Part shown: one piece after another, positions 25,433 through 33,539 of the stretch
Position numbering within the stretch: position 1 is the first letter of the stretch
How the letters are laid out: every line of letters starts with the position of its first letter
Source of the DNA: an uncultured Microbacterium sp.
Lineage (GTDB): Bacteria > Actinomycetota > Actinomycetes > Actinomycetales > Microbacteriaceae
Reading direction: 5' to 3'
DNA length: 64,000 bases
NCBI RefSeq assembly: GCF_900078385.1
Contig: NZ_FLQR01000001.1
Coordinates: 62,001 to 126,000 of the forward strand
The notes under the pieces: generated by a model
The model's database searches: none
Seen by the model: only the letters and a program-made list of their open reading frames with translations
Told to the model about the DNA's origin: nothing
Made by a program: the position numbers and the translations under genes

Positions 25433-26253
25433 CGCACGACCACGCCTTTCTCGCCGGTGAGGCGGGGGAAGGAGGACAGCAGTGTCTTCGTGTACTCGTC
25501 CTGCGGGCTCCGCCAGATGCGCTCCGCGGTGTCGAGCTCGACGATCTCGCCCTCGCGCATGATCGCGATGCGATCGCTGATCTCCAGCAGCAGCGGCAGG
25601 TCGTGGGTGATGAAGATCACCGAGAAGCCGAACTCGTGTCGCAGCTGCGAGATCTGACGGAGGATCTCGCGCTGCACGAGCACGTCGAGCGCGGTCGTCG
25701 GCTCGTCCATGACCATCAGCTGGGGCCGGAGGGCCAGCGCCATCGCGATCATGACGCGCTGGCGCATCCCGCCGGACAGCTCGTGGGGGAAGGAGCGGAG
25801 GCGCTGCCCGCCGACCTTGACGATCTCGAGGAGCTCGACGACCGCCTCGCGGCGCTGCGCCTTGGAGAGGGAGGGGCGGTGGACTTCGAAGACGTCCTCG
25901 AGCTGCGAGCCGATCGTCGCCACGGGGTTCAGCGCGTTCATCGCGCCCTGGAACACCATCGAGATCTTGTCCCAGCGGAACGCGAGCATCTGCTCGGCGT
26001 CGAGGCTGTTGACGTCGATGTCCTCGCCGGACGCATCGTGGAAGAGGACGGAGCCGCTCGTGATGACGGCGGGGGCTTTGAGGAGCCGCTGGATGCCGTA
26101 GGCCAGCGTGGTCTTGCCGCAGCCGCTCTCCCCGGCGAGGCCGAGGATCTCGCCGCGCTGCAGGTCGAGGGTGACGTTCTTGACGGCCTCCACGGGCGGG
26201 TCGACGTCGTAGACGACCGAGAAGTCGTGGATGGAGAGAAGGGGGTCGCTCAT
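25429..26253 (-). CDS. ABC transporter ATP-binding protein (DppD/OppD type)
   Basis: 274 residues from ATG 26253. Walker A GLAGESGCGKTTLAYG, Q-loop MVFQGAMNALNPV, signature LSGGMRQRVMIAMAL, Walker B LMVMDEPTTALDV and switch ITHDLPLLL are present. FQGAMNALNPV is characteristic of DppD-type subunits of sugar or peptide family-5 importers. It follows the binding-protein gene by 80 nt and is coupled to the next ATPase. Confidence 0.95.
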   Translation of the reverse strand: MSDPLLSIHDFSVVYDVDPPVEAVKNVTLDLQRGEILGLAGESGCGKTTLAYGIQRLLKAPAVITSGSVLFHDASGEDIDVNSLDAEQMLAFRWDKISMVFQGAMNALNPVATIGSQLEDVFEVHRPSLSKAQRREAVVELLEIVKVGGQRLRSFPHELSGGMRQRVMIAMALALRPQLMVMDEPTTALDVLVQREILRQISQLRHEFGFSVIFITHDLPLLLEISDRIAIMREGEIVELDTAERIWRSPQDEYTKTLLSSFPRLTGEKGVVVR

Positions 26254-26333
26254 CGGAGCGTGCTCGCTTTCGTGAGGGTGCGCGGTGCGATGGAGCGGGC
26301 GCGCAGGGTGCGCCCGCTCCACCGCGCGCTGGA

Positions 26334-27992
26334 CTACTCGGCCGGCGTCAGCGCGGTGAGGACCTGGACGATCCCCGGCTGGGTCGGGTCGGCCGACGCG
26401 TACTGGTCGTCCTCGGACGGCCAGCCGACGTAGTTGCGCGTGTTGAACTCGCCCAGCAGCGGGTGCGAGCCCAGCGGGATCGCCGGCACGTTGTCGACGA
26501 ACGCCTTCTGCATGACGGCCAGGGCGGCCTGACGGTCGGCATCCGAGGACGCGTTCGCGTAGGTGTTCAGCGCCTCGGTGACCGCGGGGTCGTCGAAGCG
26601 TCCGAAGTTGAACTGCGCCTTGTCGTCGACGATCCACTTGGGGTCCATCGTGGACGTGTACATGCCGTACGCGTTGCCGGTGTCCTCGAGCCAGTGGATG
26701 ATCGCGTCGAACGTGCCGTCCTGGCGAGCGGCGTCCCAGCCGCCCCAGTCGGGCTGGTCGACCTTGACCTCGATGCCGAGGCCCTCCTTCAGCTCCTCGG
26801 CGAGGAGCGCCTGCTCGGTGTTCCAGTCGCTCCAGCCGGCGGGGACCGAGACGGAGAACGAGACCGCCTCGCCGTCGGGGTCGATCAACTGGTCGTCCTT
26901 CCAGGTGTAGCCGGCGTCCTCGAGGATGCCCTTGGCCTTGTCGACGTCGACCGCGTAGTCCTGACCCTGGTACTCGGGGAGGATCTCGCTGTCGAGCACC
27001 TCACCGAGACCGGTCACGCTCCACACTGGGGCGCTCGCGCCTTCACGTGCGATGTCGACGTACGCCTGGCGGTCGATCGTCCATGCCAGCGCCTGACGGA
27101 GGGCCGGGTTGTTGAACGGCTTCTCCTGCAGGTTCATGAACAGGGTGCCGGCGCCCGCGGTGGGGGAGACGAGGAAGTGGTTGTCCTCGTCGGCCGACAG
27201 GTAGCTCGCCTCGATCTGCGGGATGAAGGCCTGCGCCCAGTCCGCGTCGCCCGACACGAGCGCCGTCGTCAGCGCCGCGTTGTCGCCGTAGGAGACGTAG
27301 TGCAGCTCGGGCACGGCCAGCTCGCCGCCCCAGTAATCCGGGTTGGCGGTGAGGGTGACCGACTCGGTGGTCCAGCTGTCGAGCACGTACGGGCCGGTGC
27401 CGACGGCGAGACCCTCTTCGGTGAGCGGGTCGGTGTTCGGGTCGGCGATGCCCTCCCAGATGTGCTTCGGCACGATCGGCGTGTGCAGCACCCGCGCCTG
27501 CGCGGTGTACTTCGAGTTGCCGAACTTCAGCGTGATCGCGTCGCCGTCGACCGTGGAGCCGGTGTAGTTGATGCCGCCGGTGTCGGTGAGCTTGCCGCTC
27601 AGGTACTGGTCGAACGTGAAGACGATGTCGTCGCCGGTGAAGTCGGTGCCGTCGCTCCAGGTCACGCCGCTGCGCGGGATGACGGTGAGCTCGGTGTAGT
27701 CCTCGTTCCACTCGACCGACTCGGCCAGCCACGGGGTCGTGGCGAGGTCGCCGGTGGGGTTGACGAGCGCGAGCGGCTCGAAGATGACCTTGGCGTAGCC
27801 GTACTTCGAGGCCGACGAGTCGCCGAGGTACGGGTTGTGCGACTCGGTGGTGATCGCGCCGTCGGGCTTCGCGATCGTGAGTGCCGCGCCGGCTTCCGGC
27901 TCGGACGGATCGTTGCTGCCACCGGCTGCGCAGCCGGACAGCACGAGTGCCGCGGCGATGCCGACGGCGGCCAGAGAGGACCTGAGCCTCAT
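26334..27992 (-). CDS. ABC transporter substrate-binding lipoprotein (family 5)
   Basis: 552 residues. The signal peptide ends in the lipobox LVLSGC with Cys21. The SBP_bac_5 body has the usual landmarks: AESVEWNEDYTELTVIPRSGVTWSDG, FTGDDIVFTFDQYLSG and NPALRQALAWTIDRQAYVDIA. Binding proteins of this family near a GH3 enzyme often take oligosaccharides rather than peptides; that assignment is inference from context. The ribosome-binding site AAGGAGAAG precedes the ATG. It is the first gene of the operon and is divergent from the TetR regulator. Confidence 0.95.
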   Translation of the reverse strand: MRLRSSLAAVGIAAALVLSGCAAGGSNDPSEPEAGAALTIAKPDGAITTESHNPYLGDSSASKYGYAKVIFEPLALVNPTGDLATTPWLAESVEWNEDYTELTVIPRSGVTWSDGTDFTGDDIVFTFDQYLSGKLTDTGGINYTGSTVDGDAITLKFGNSKYTAQARVLHTPIVPKHIWEGIADPNTDPLTEEGLAVGTGPYVLDSWTTESVTLTANPDYWGGELAVPELHYVSYGDNAALTTALVSGDADWAQAFIPQIEASYLSADEDNHFLVSPTAGAGTLFMNLQEKPFNNPALRQALAWTIDRQAYVDIAREGASAPVWSVTGLGEVLDSEILPEYQGQDYAVDVDKAKGILEDAGYTWKDDQLIDPDGEAVSFSVSVPAGWSDWNTEQALLAEELKEGLGIEVKVDQPDWGGWDAARQDGTFDAIIHWLEDTGNAYGMYTSTMDPKWIVDDKAQFNFGRFDDPAVTEALNTYANASSDADRQAALAVMQKAFVDNVPAIPLGSHPLLGEFNTRNYVGWPSEDDQYASADPTQPGIVQVLTALTPAE

Positions 27993-28070
27993 TGCTTCTC
28001 CTTCATTGTGGACGGGCGGCGTCGCCGTGCCTCACGGGCCACTCGACTCCGAGCGTGATTGCGAGATTTA

Positions 28071-28088
28071 ACTTACAATCAAGTAAGT
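28071..28088. promoter_or_regulatory. Palindromic operator between binding-protein and tetR genes
   Basis: ACTTAC - 6 nt - GTAAGT, a perfect inverted repeat in an unusually AT-rich stretch of the 176-nt divergent intergenic region. It is the likely binding site of the TetR regulator at 28169, and lies about 80 nt upstream of each start. Confidence 0.65.
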
Positions 28089-28168
28089 AACTTTTACAAG
28101 TCCTGCCGAAGGCGCCGGAATCCCCGTGCGTAGAATCGGTGACCGACCGCAGATGAAGGGGCCGATCC

Positions 28169-28804
28169 ATGGCCGGACAGCGCCGCCCGCCGCGATCGCG
28201 GCCCGAGACGATCGCGCGTCGCCGCGACATCCTCGACGCCGCCACGGAGATCTTCGGCAGCAAGGGGTTCGCCGGCGGCACGCTGCAGGACATCGCCGAT
28301 CAGGTGGGGATGACGCACGCCGGCATCCTGCATCACTTCGGGTCGAAGGATCAGCTCCTCCTGGAGGTTCTCGCGCACCGGGACGAGACCGACGTCGCCG
28401 ACCTCGAGGGTCAGCACATCCCGGACGGACTGCCGCTGTTCCGCCACCTCGTGCAGACGGCGTTCCGCAACGAGCAGCGCCCCGGCATCGTGCAGGCCTA
28501 CGCGGTGCTCTCGGCCGAGTCGGTCACCGACGACCACCCCGGGCGGCCGTTCTTCGAGCGCCGCTACACGATCCTGCGCGCCGAGGTCGCGCACGCGTTC
28601 GCGGTGGTGTGCGCGCAGCGCGGCATCACGGCGCCGGATGCCGTCGAGACGGCGTCGGCGTCGATCCTGGCCGTCATGGACGGTCTCCAGGTGCAGTGGC
28701 TGCTCGATCCCACCGCCGTCGACCTCGGGCGCGCGAGCGCGTTCGCGATCGAGGCGATCGTGGCCTCGGTCCTGACGCCGCAGCCGTCTCCGCTCGCGGA
28801 GTGA
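28169..28804 (+). CDS. TetR/AcrR-family regulator (probable regulator of the ABC-GH3 operon)
   Basis: 211 residues. The N-terminal HTH has RRRDILDAATEIFGSKGF and LQDIADQVGMTHAGILHHFGSKDQLLLEVL, a canonical TetR domain. The C-terminal half is helical with VMDGLQVQWLLDP, as in regulators of sugar-utilisation ABC clusters in Microbacteriaceae. It is transcribed away from the binding-protein gene, with a palindrome in the shared region. TAGAAT at 28131-28136 could be its -10, giving a short leader with an AAGGGG ribosome-binding site. It converges with serC at a 15-nt gap. Confidence 0.92.
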   Translation: MAGQRRPPRSRPETIARRRDILDAATEIFGSKGFAGGTLQDIADQVGMTHAGILHHFGSKDQLLLEVLAHRDETDVADLEGQHIPDGLPLFRHLVQTAFRNEQRPGIVQAYAVLSAESVTDDHPGRPFFERRYTILRAEVAHAFAVVCAQRGITAPDAVETASASILAVMDGLQVQWLLDPTAVDLGRASAFAIEAIVASVLTPQPSPLAE

Positions 28805-28819
28805 TCCTGCCGGACCGGC

Positions 28820-29950
<1,131 letters not shown>

Positions 29951-30037
29951 GAGAGCGTGGGGCGGCTCTCACGTCTCCGGGCCGTCACAAACGGATAGGC
30001 TGGATCGGCACCCCCGACCCGTGCACCGAGGCCCTTC

Positions 30038-30745
30038 ATGACCGACTTGATCGACACCACCGAGATGTATCTGCGCACCATCCTCGAACTCGAGGAGGAG
30101 GGGATCATCCCCCTGCGCGCACGCATCTCCGAGCGGCTCGGCCACTCCGGTCCGACGGTGTCGCAGACGATCGGACGGATGGAGCGCGACGGCCTCGTCG
30201 TCGTGTCCGAGGACCGTCGACTCGAGCTGACCGGTGCCGGGCGCCAGAAGGCCGTCGACGTCATGCGCAAGCACCGCCTGGCCGAGCGACTCCTCAGCGA
30301 CGTCATCGGCCTGGACTGGGCGTACGTGCACGAAGAGGCATGCCGGTGGGAGCACGTCATGAGCGAGCTCGTCGAGCGGCGCCTCATCGAACTGCTCGAC
30401 CACCCCACCGAGTCGCCGTACGGCAACCCGATCCCGGGTCTCGACCAGCTCGGCGACGTCCCGGCGCGCACCTTCGATGAAGGAGTTGTCGGCCTCGTGC
30501 GCCTGCTGGAGCAGGTCGGCGGACCGGTCGTCGGCACGGTGCGGCGCCTTGCGGAGCCCGTGCAGGTCGACCCCGAGCTGCTCATCCAGCTGCGCGACGC
30601 CGGCGTCGTCCCGGGCGGGGCAGGGGAGTACCGGTTCAGCGAGGGCTATGTCCTCGTCCAGATGGACGGCAAGGACGAAGGCCTCGAACTGCCCGTCGAG
30701 GTGGCGTCCCACATCTTCCTCGTGGACGCGCGCGAGCGGGTCTGA
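30038..30745 (+). CDS. DtxR/IdeR-family metal-dependent regulator
   Basis: 235 residues. The winged-helix DNA-binding domain (1-72) starts DLIDTTEMYLRTILELEEEG, with the recognition region GHSGPTVSQTIGRMERDGL. The dimer/metal domain carries KHRLAERLL, WAYVHEEACRWEHVMS (Cys, Glu and His ligands like Cys102, Glu105 and His106 of DtxR) and RLIELLDHPTESPYGNPIP. A C-terminal SH3-like domain follows (about 165-230). All features fit the iron-sensing IdeR/DtxR branch rather than the short MntR branch. TAGGCT at 29997-30002 could be its -10. It binds no obvious iron gene in the window. Confidence 0.95.
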   Translation: MTDLIDTTEMYLRTILELEEEGIIPLRARISERLGHSGPTVSQTIGRMERDGLVVVSEDRRLELTGAGRQKAVDVMRKHRLAERLLSDVIGLDWAYVHEEACRWEHVMSELVERRLIELLDHPTESPYGNPIPGLDQLGDVPARTFDEGVVGLVRLLEQVGGPVVGTVRRLAEPVQVDPELLIQLRDAGVVPGGAGEYRFSEGYVLVQMDGKDEGLELPVEVASHIFLVDARERV

Positions 30746-30812
30746 ACGCCCGCCGCTCCGTGCCCCGAGCCTGAGCGTCACCAGGGAAGCCGGTGTGCAC
30801 AACCCGGCCTGC

Positions 30813-30841
30813 GTGACATATTCGTTACCTTCCGGTAGCCT
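30813..30841 (+). promoter_or_regulatory. Promoter of M23 peptidase gene
   Basis: GTGACA (30813-30818), a 17-nt spacer and TAGCCT (30836-30841). It implies a leader of about 140 nt before TTG 30991. Confidence 0.55.
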
Positions 30842-30847
30842 CGGAGA

Positions 30848-30990
30848 GTCCAACGGCGAGAAGCCCGCCACAGGACCGCCGCACGAATTGCCTCATCGGC
30901 TCGTCGTTCGCGTGGTGACACCCGTACATCTGTGCCTGACACTGATCACCGACGAGCCAGCGTGCGAACGCGGGGGCGCCGGAGGAACTT
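30848..30990 (+). ncRNA. Structured 5' leader of M23 peptidase mRNA (possible cis-regulatory RNA)
   Basis: The leader folds by a long-range helix: GGCTCGTCG (30898-30906) with CGACGAGCC (30950-30958), continued inward by GGTGA/TCACC. It ends in the ribosome-binding site GGAGGAA before a TTG start. Actinobacterial cell-wall-hydrolase genes often have riboswitch leaders (for example c-di-AMP, ydaO type). I could not match the ydaO signature by eye, so no class is assigned. Confidence 0.4.
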
Positions 30991-31914
30991 TTGGCTGAAC
31001 AGATCGATTCGTCGTCGGAGTCACCCGAGACCGACAAGACGAGTCCCGTGAGGCGGGACCGCGTGCGCCATCTTCTGGCGCGTCGCTCCGCCTCCAAGAC
31101 TCCCGTCGCGCGCCAGCAGCGCAGCACCGCCGTCGTCGCGGCATCCGCGCCCGTGCGTGGCCGCGACCGCAAGGTGCACCCCCTGCGGAGCCTCCTGACG
31201 GTCACCGCCGTCGCAGGGCTCGTCGCCACCGTCGCCATCCCCGCCTTCGCGGCGTCGCGCGGCACGGCCGCCGAGGCCATGACCCTGCAGCAGGTCGCCG
31301 CCGAGAACGCGCAGAACCTGGTCGTCGCCTCCGAGGCGACCCCCGAGGCGCTCGAGCGCGGCGGATACTCCGCCACGACGCCCGAGGAGATCGCCAAGAA
31401 GAAGGCCGCCGAAGCCGCGAAGAAGGCGCTCGCCGCCCGTCTGGCCGCCGCCGCCGTCGCCAGCAGCAGCAGTAGCAGCAGCAGCTCGTCCATGAGCATG
31501 GACGTCCCCGCGTCGATCGCCGCTGCCGGGTCGGTCGTGCGCCCCCTTCCCCACTTCGACAACTTCGGCACCCCGTATGCCGGCCACAAGGGCACCGACT
31601 ACATGGTCGCCCGCGGTACCCCGATCTACTCGATCGCGGACGGCGTCGTCGTCGCCTCGAGCGAGAGCGGCCCGGGCTGGGGTGTGTACGTCAAGATCGC
31701 GCACAACATCGGCGGTCGCACCGTCACCTCGCTCTACGCGCACATGGGCTACGGCACGCGCCGCGTCACGGTCGGCCAGACCGTTTCGGCCGGCCAGCTG
31801 ATCGGTCAGGTCAGCGACACCGGACGCGCGTTCGGCACCCACCTGCACCTCGAGATCTACGTGGGCGGCTCCTGGGTCAACGCCGAGGGCTTCCTCAGCG
31901 CCAACGCCGGCTGA
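30991..31914 (+). CDS. M23-family metallopeptidase (secreted peptidoglycan endopeptidase)
   Basis: 307 residues from TTG 30991, preceded by GGAGGAA. A long basic cytoplasmic N-terminus leads to one membrane/signal segment (about 67-85, ending PAFAAS). An Ala/Lys helical region and a Ser-rich linker follow. The LytM/M23 domain is at about 180-305, with first Zn ligands in GHKGTDYMV (His and Asp), YAHMGYG and HLHLEIYVGG. It probably cleaves peptidoglycan cross-links during growth or division. The rare TTG start and structured leader suggest tight translational control. Confidence 0.93.
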   Translation: MAEQIDSSSESPETDKTSPVRRDRVRHLLARRSASKTPVARQQRSTAVVAASAPVRGRDRKVHPLRSLLTVTAVAGLVATVAIPAFAASRGTAAEAMTLQQVAAENAQNLVVASEATPEALERGGYSATTPEEIAKKKAAEAAKKALAARLAAAAVASSSSSSSSSSMSMDVPASIAAAGSVVRPLPHFDNFGTPYAGHKGTDYMVARGTPIYSIADGVVVASSESGPGWGVYVKIAHNIGGRTVTSLYAHMGYGTRRVTVGQTVSAGQLIGQVSDTGRAFGTHLHLEIYVGGSWVNAEGFLSANAG

Positions 31915-32009
31915 CAAGCCGACACGCGGATTCATCGGGCGTTCTGCGCCCGGTGTCTCCAGGCTGTAATACCCTGATCCCGACGCTCGTGTGAGCCGAG
32001 GGGGAGCCG

Positions 32010-32123
32010 ATGGACGCAGTACCCCGCATTCGAACCGTGGATGCGCTAGGTCGCTATGTCCTTCGTCATCGTGTGCACGACTGCCGCGACATCCGTCGTG
32101 GGAGTAAGGCGCTGTCTTCGTGA
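32010..32123 (+). CDS. Possible 37-residue leader peptide ending inside a terminator
   Basis: ATG 32010 is preceded by GAGGGGGAG at good spacing. The frame reads 37 codons (start MDAVPRIRTVDALGRYVLRH) and stops at TGA 32121-32123, inside the loop/right arm of a strong terminator hairpin. It is rich in Arg (9 of 37) and matches no family I know. A ribosome reaching the stop would sit on the hairpin, so the arrangement resembles an attenuation leader for the HNH gene. It could equally be a short non-coding transcript ending at the terminator. Confidence 0.35.
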   Translation: MDAVPRIRTVDALGRYVLRHRVHDCRDIRRGSKALSS

Positions 32124-32136
32124 CAGCGCCTTTTTT
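32105..32136 (+). terminator. Strong intrinsic terminator
   Basis: AAGGCGCTGTC and GACAGCGCCTT form a perfect stem around a TTCGT loop, followed by a run of six T. It is the best classical Rho-independent terminator in the window. It ends the M23/leader-ORF transcription unit about 80 nt before the HNH gene. Confidence 0.9.
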
Positions 32137-32218
32137 CGTGCCTGCACCCGCTCGGGGAACGTGATCGTCGCAACCGGACAACCGCTGAAGCCGTCACGGC
32201 CGTTCGAGAGGACACCGA

Positions 32219-32716
32219 ATGCGCACCCTGGTGCTGAACGCAGGATATGAACCGCTGGCCGTCGTGTCGTTCAAGCGAGCCCTCGTGCTCGTGATGAACG
32301 ACAAGGCCGTCGTGATCGAACGGGTGGACGGAGATCCCGTGTGGGGAACCCGCTCCTCCTACGACCGTCCGGCGGTGATCCTGCTGACCAGATACGTGCG
32401 CGTGCCCGGTGCGCGGCGGGTGCCGGTGACGCGTCGCGGCGTGCTGCGTCGCGACGGGCAGCGCTGCGGGTACTGCGCCAAGAACGCCACGACGATCGAC
32501 CATGTGCTCCCGCGCTCGCGCGGCGGAGCGGACTCCTGGGAGAACCTCGTCGCCTGCTGCCTCCGCTGCAACAACGCCAAGGGGAACCGCACGCCGCAGG
32601 AGATGGGCTGGCAGCTGCGCATCGTCCCGCAGCCGCCGCGCGGTGCGCAGTGGACGGTGCGGGGCACCGAGCGCGGCGACCCCGTCTGGGAGCCGTACCT
32701 GGCACTCGCCGCCTGA
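32219..32716 (+). CDS. HNH endonuclease (small, stand-alone)
   Basis: 165 residues. The N-terminus MRTLVLNAGYEPLAVVSFKRA is conserved in this family of small actinobacterial HNH proteins. The nuclease core has RRDGQRCGYCAKNATTIDHV (first CxxC and the DH of HNH), PRSRGGADSWENLVACCLRC (second CxxC) and NNAKGNRTP. The core is intact with all four Cys zinc ligands. It is widespread as a chromosomal single gene and its biological role is not established. Ribosome-binding site GAGAGGA. Confidence 0.92.
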   Translation: MRTLVLNAGYEPLAVVSFKRALVLVMNDKAVVIERVDGDPVWGTRSSYDRPAVILLTRYVRVPGARRVPVTRRGVLRRDGQRCGYCAKNATTIDHVLPRSRGGADSWENLVACCLRCNNAKGNRTPQEMGWQLRIVPQPPRGAQWTVRGTERGDPVWEPYLALAA

Positions 32717-32780
32717 TCTTCCGCATCCGACGCCGCCGAGACCGCGATGTCGGAGGTCGTCCTTATCTTCGACAACAGCA

Positions 32781-32809
32781 TTGAGGAACTAGAACATAGG
32801 TTCTAAGCT
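32781..32809 (+). promoter_or_regulatory. Promoter of imuA'-imuB-dnaE2 operon
   Basis: TTGAGG (32781-32786), a 17-nt spacer and TAAGCT (32804-32809), then 6 nt to GTG 32816. This gives a leaderless SOS-controlled message. Confidence 0.7.
32790..32805. promoter_or_regulatory. SOS box (LexA operator)
   Basis: TAGAAC-ATAG-GTTCTA, a perfect 16-bp palindrome with the GAAC-N4-GTTC core of Gram-positive/actinobacterial LexA sites. It fills the promoter spacer and touches the -10, so LexA binding excludes RNA polymerase. Confidence 0.9.
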
Positions 32810-32815
32810 GTTGAA

Positions 32816-33538
32816 GTGAGGACGATCGTGCGGAACGCGGCTGCGGTGCAGGAGGTGCAGCGACTGCGCGCCCAGCTCGAGAAGGTGCAGGGGCGCCGCA
32901 TGGACGCGCCCGTGCTGCCGACGCATCCCGCGCTGGCGGGGCTGCTGCCCGGGCGGGGGCTGCGCCCGGGGTCGTCGTATTCGCTGGGCTCGTCGATGTC
33001 GCTGCTGTTCGCGCTGCTCGCGCAGCCCTCGCAGGCGGGGTCGTGGTGCGGGGTCGTGGGGGTTCCCGGCTTCGGGGCGGAGGCTGCTGAGAAGGTCGGC
33101 GTCGACCTGTCGCGTCTCGTGCTGATCCCCGATCCCGGGCAGCGCTGGATGGTCGTGACGGCGACGATCGCCGAGGTGCTCCCGCTCGTCGTGGTCCGTC
33201 CGCCGGCACGGGCGAAGGATGCCGACATCTCGCGCCTGGCCGCCCGCATGCGCGAGCGCGGCTCGGTGCTGCTCGTGCAGGGGCCGTGGCCGCAGACCGA
33301 GGCGATGATCGACGTCGCCGAGCCGCACTGGTCGGGTCTCGGCGACGGCTACGGGATGCTGTCGTCGCGCGAGCTCACGGTGACCGTCTCCAGCCGGCGG
33401 TTCCCGACGCCCCGCTCCGAGCGGATGCTGCTGCCCGCGCCGGACGGCACCGTCGCGCCGATGCGGGACGACCGGAAGCGCCTTGAGTGGGAGTCGGCGT
33501 CGGCGCCGTCGCCGGCGCCGATGCGGGCGGTGGGCTGA
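32816..33538 (+). CDS. ImuA'-like mutasome protein
   Basis: 240 residues from GTG 32816. An N-terminal helical segment is followed by a RecA-like fold lacking a standard Walker A. In its place GLRPGSSYSLGSSMSLLFALLA aligns with that strand-loop-helix. WCGVVGVPGFGAEAAEKVGVDL and the later beta-strand VVVRPP follow. Position directly before imuB and dnaE2 under an SOS box identifies it as the ImuA'-type accessory of the translesion mutasome (known from Mycobacterium), which bridges the polymerase and RecA/ImuB. Degenerate nucleotide-binding motifs are typical. Confidence 0.85.
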   Translation: MRTIVRNAAAVQEVQRLRAQLEKVQGRRMDAPVLPTHPALAGLLPGRGLRPGSSYSLGSSMSLLFALLAQPSQAGSWCGVVGVPGFGAEAAEKVGVDLSRLVLIPDPGQRWMVVTATIAEVLPLVVVRPPARAKDADISRLAARMRERGSVLLVQGPWPQTEAMIDVAEPHWSGLGDGYGMLSSRELTVTVSSRRFPTPRSERMLLPAPDGTVAPMRDDRKRLEWESASAPSPAPMRAVG

Positions 33539-33539
33539 G

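Noticed and set aside
30746..30990. c-di-AMP (ydaO) riboswitch
   Set aside because: Gene context fits, but I could not align the conserved ydaO core; only an unclassified structured leader is claimed.
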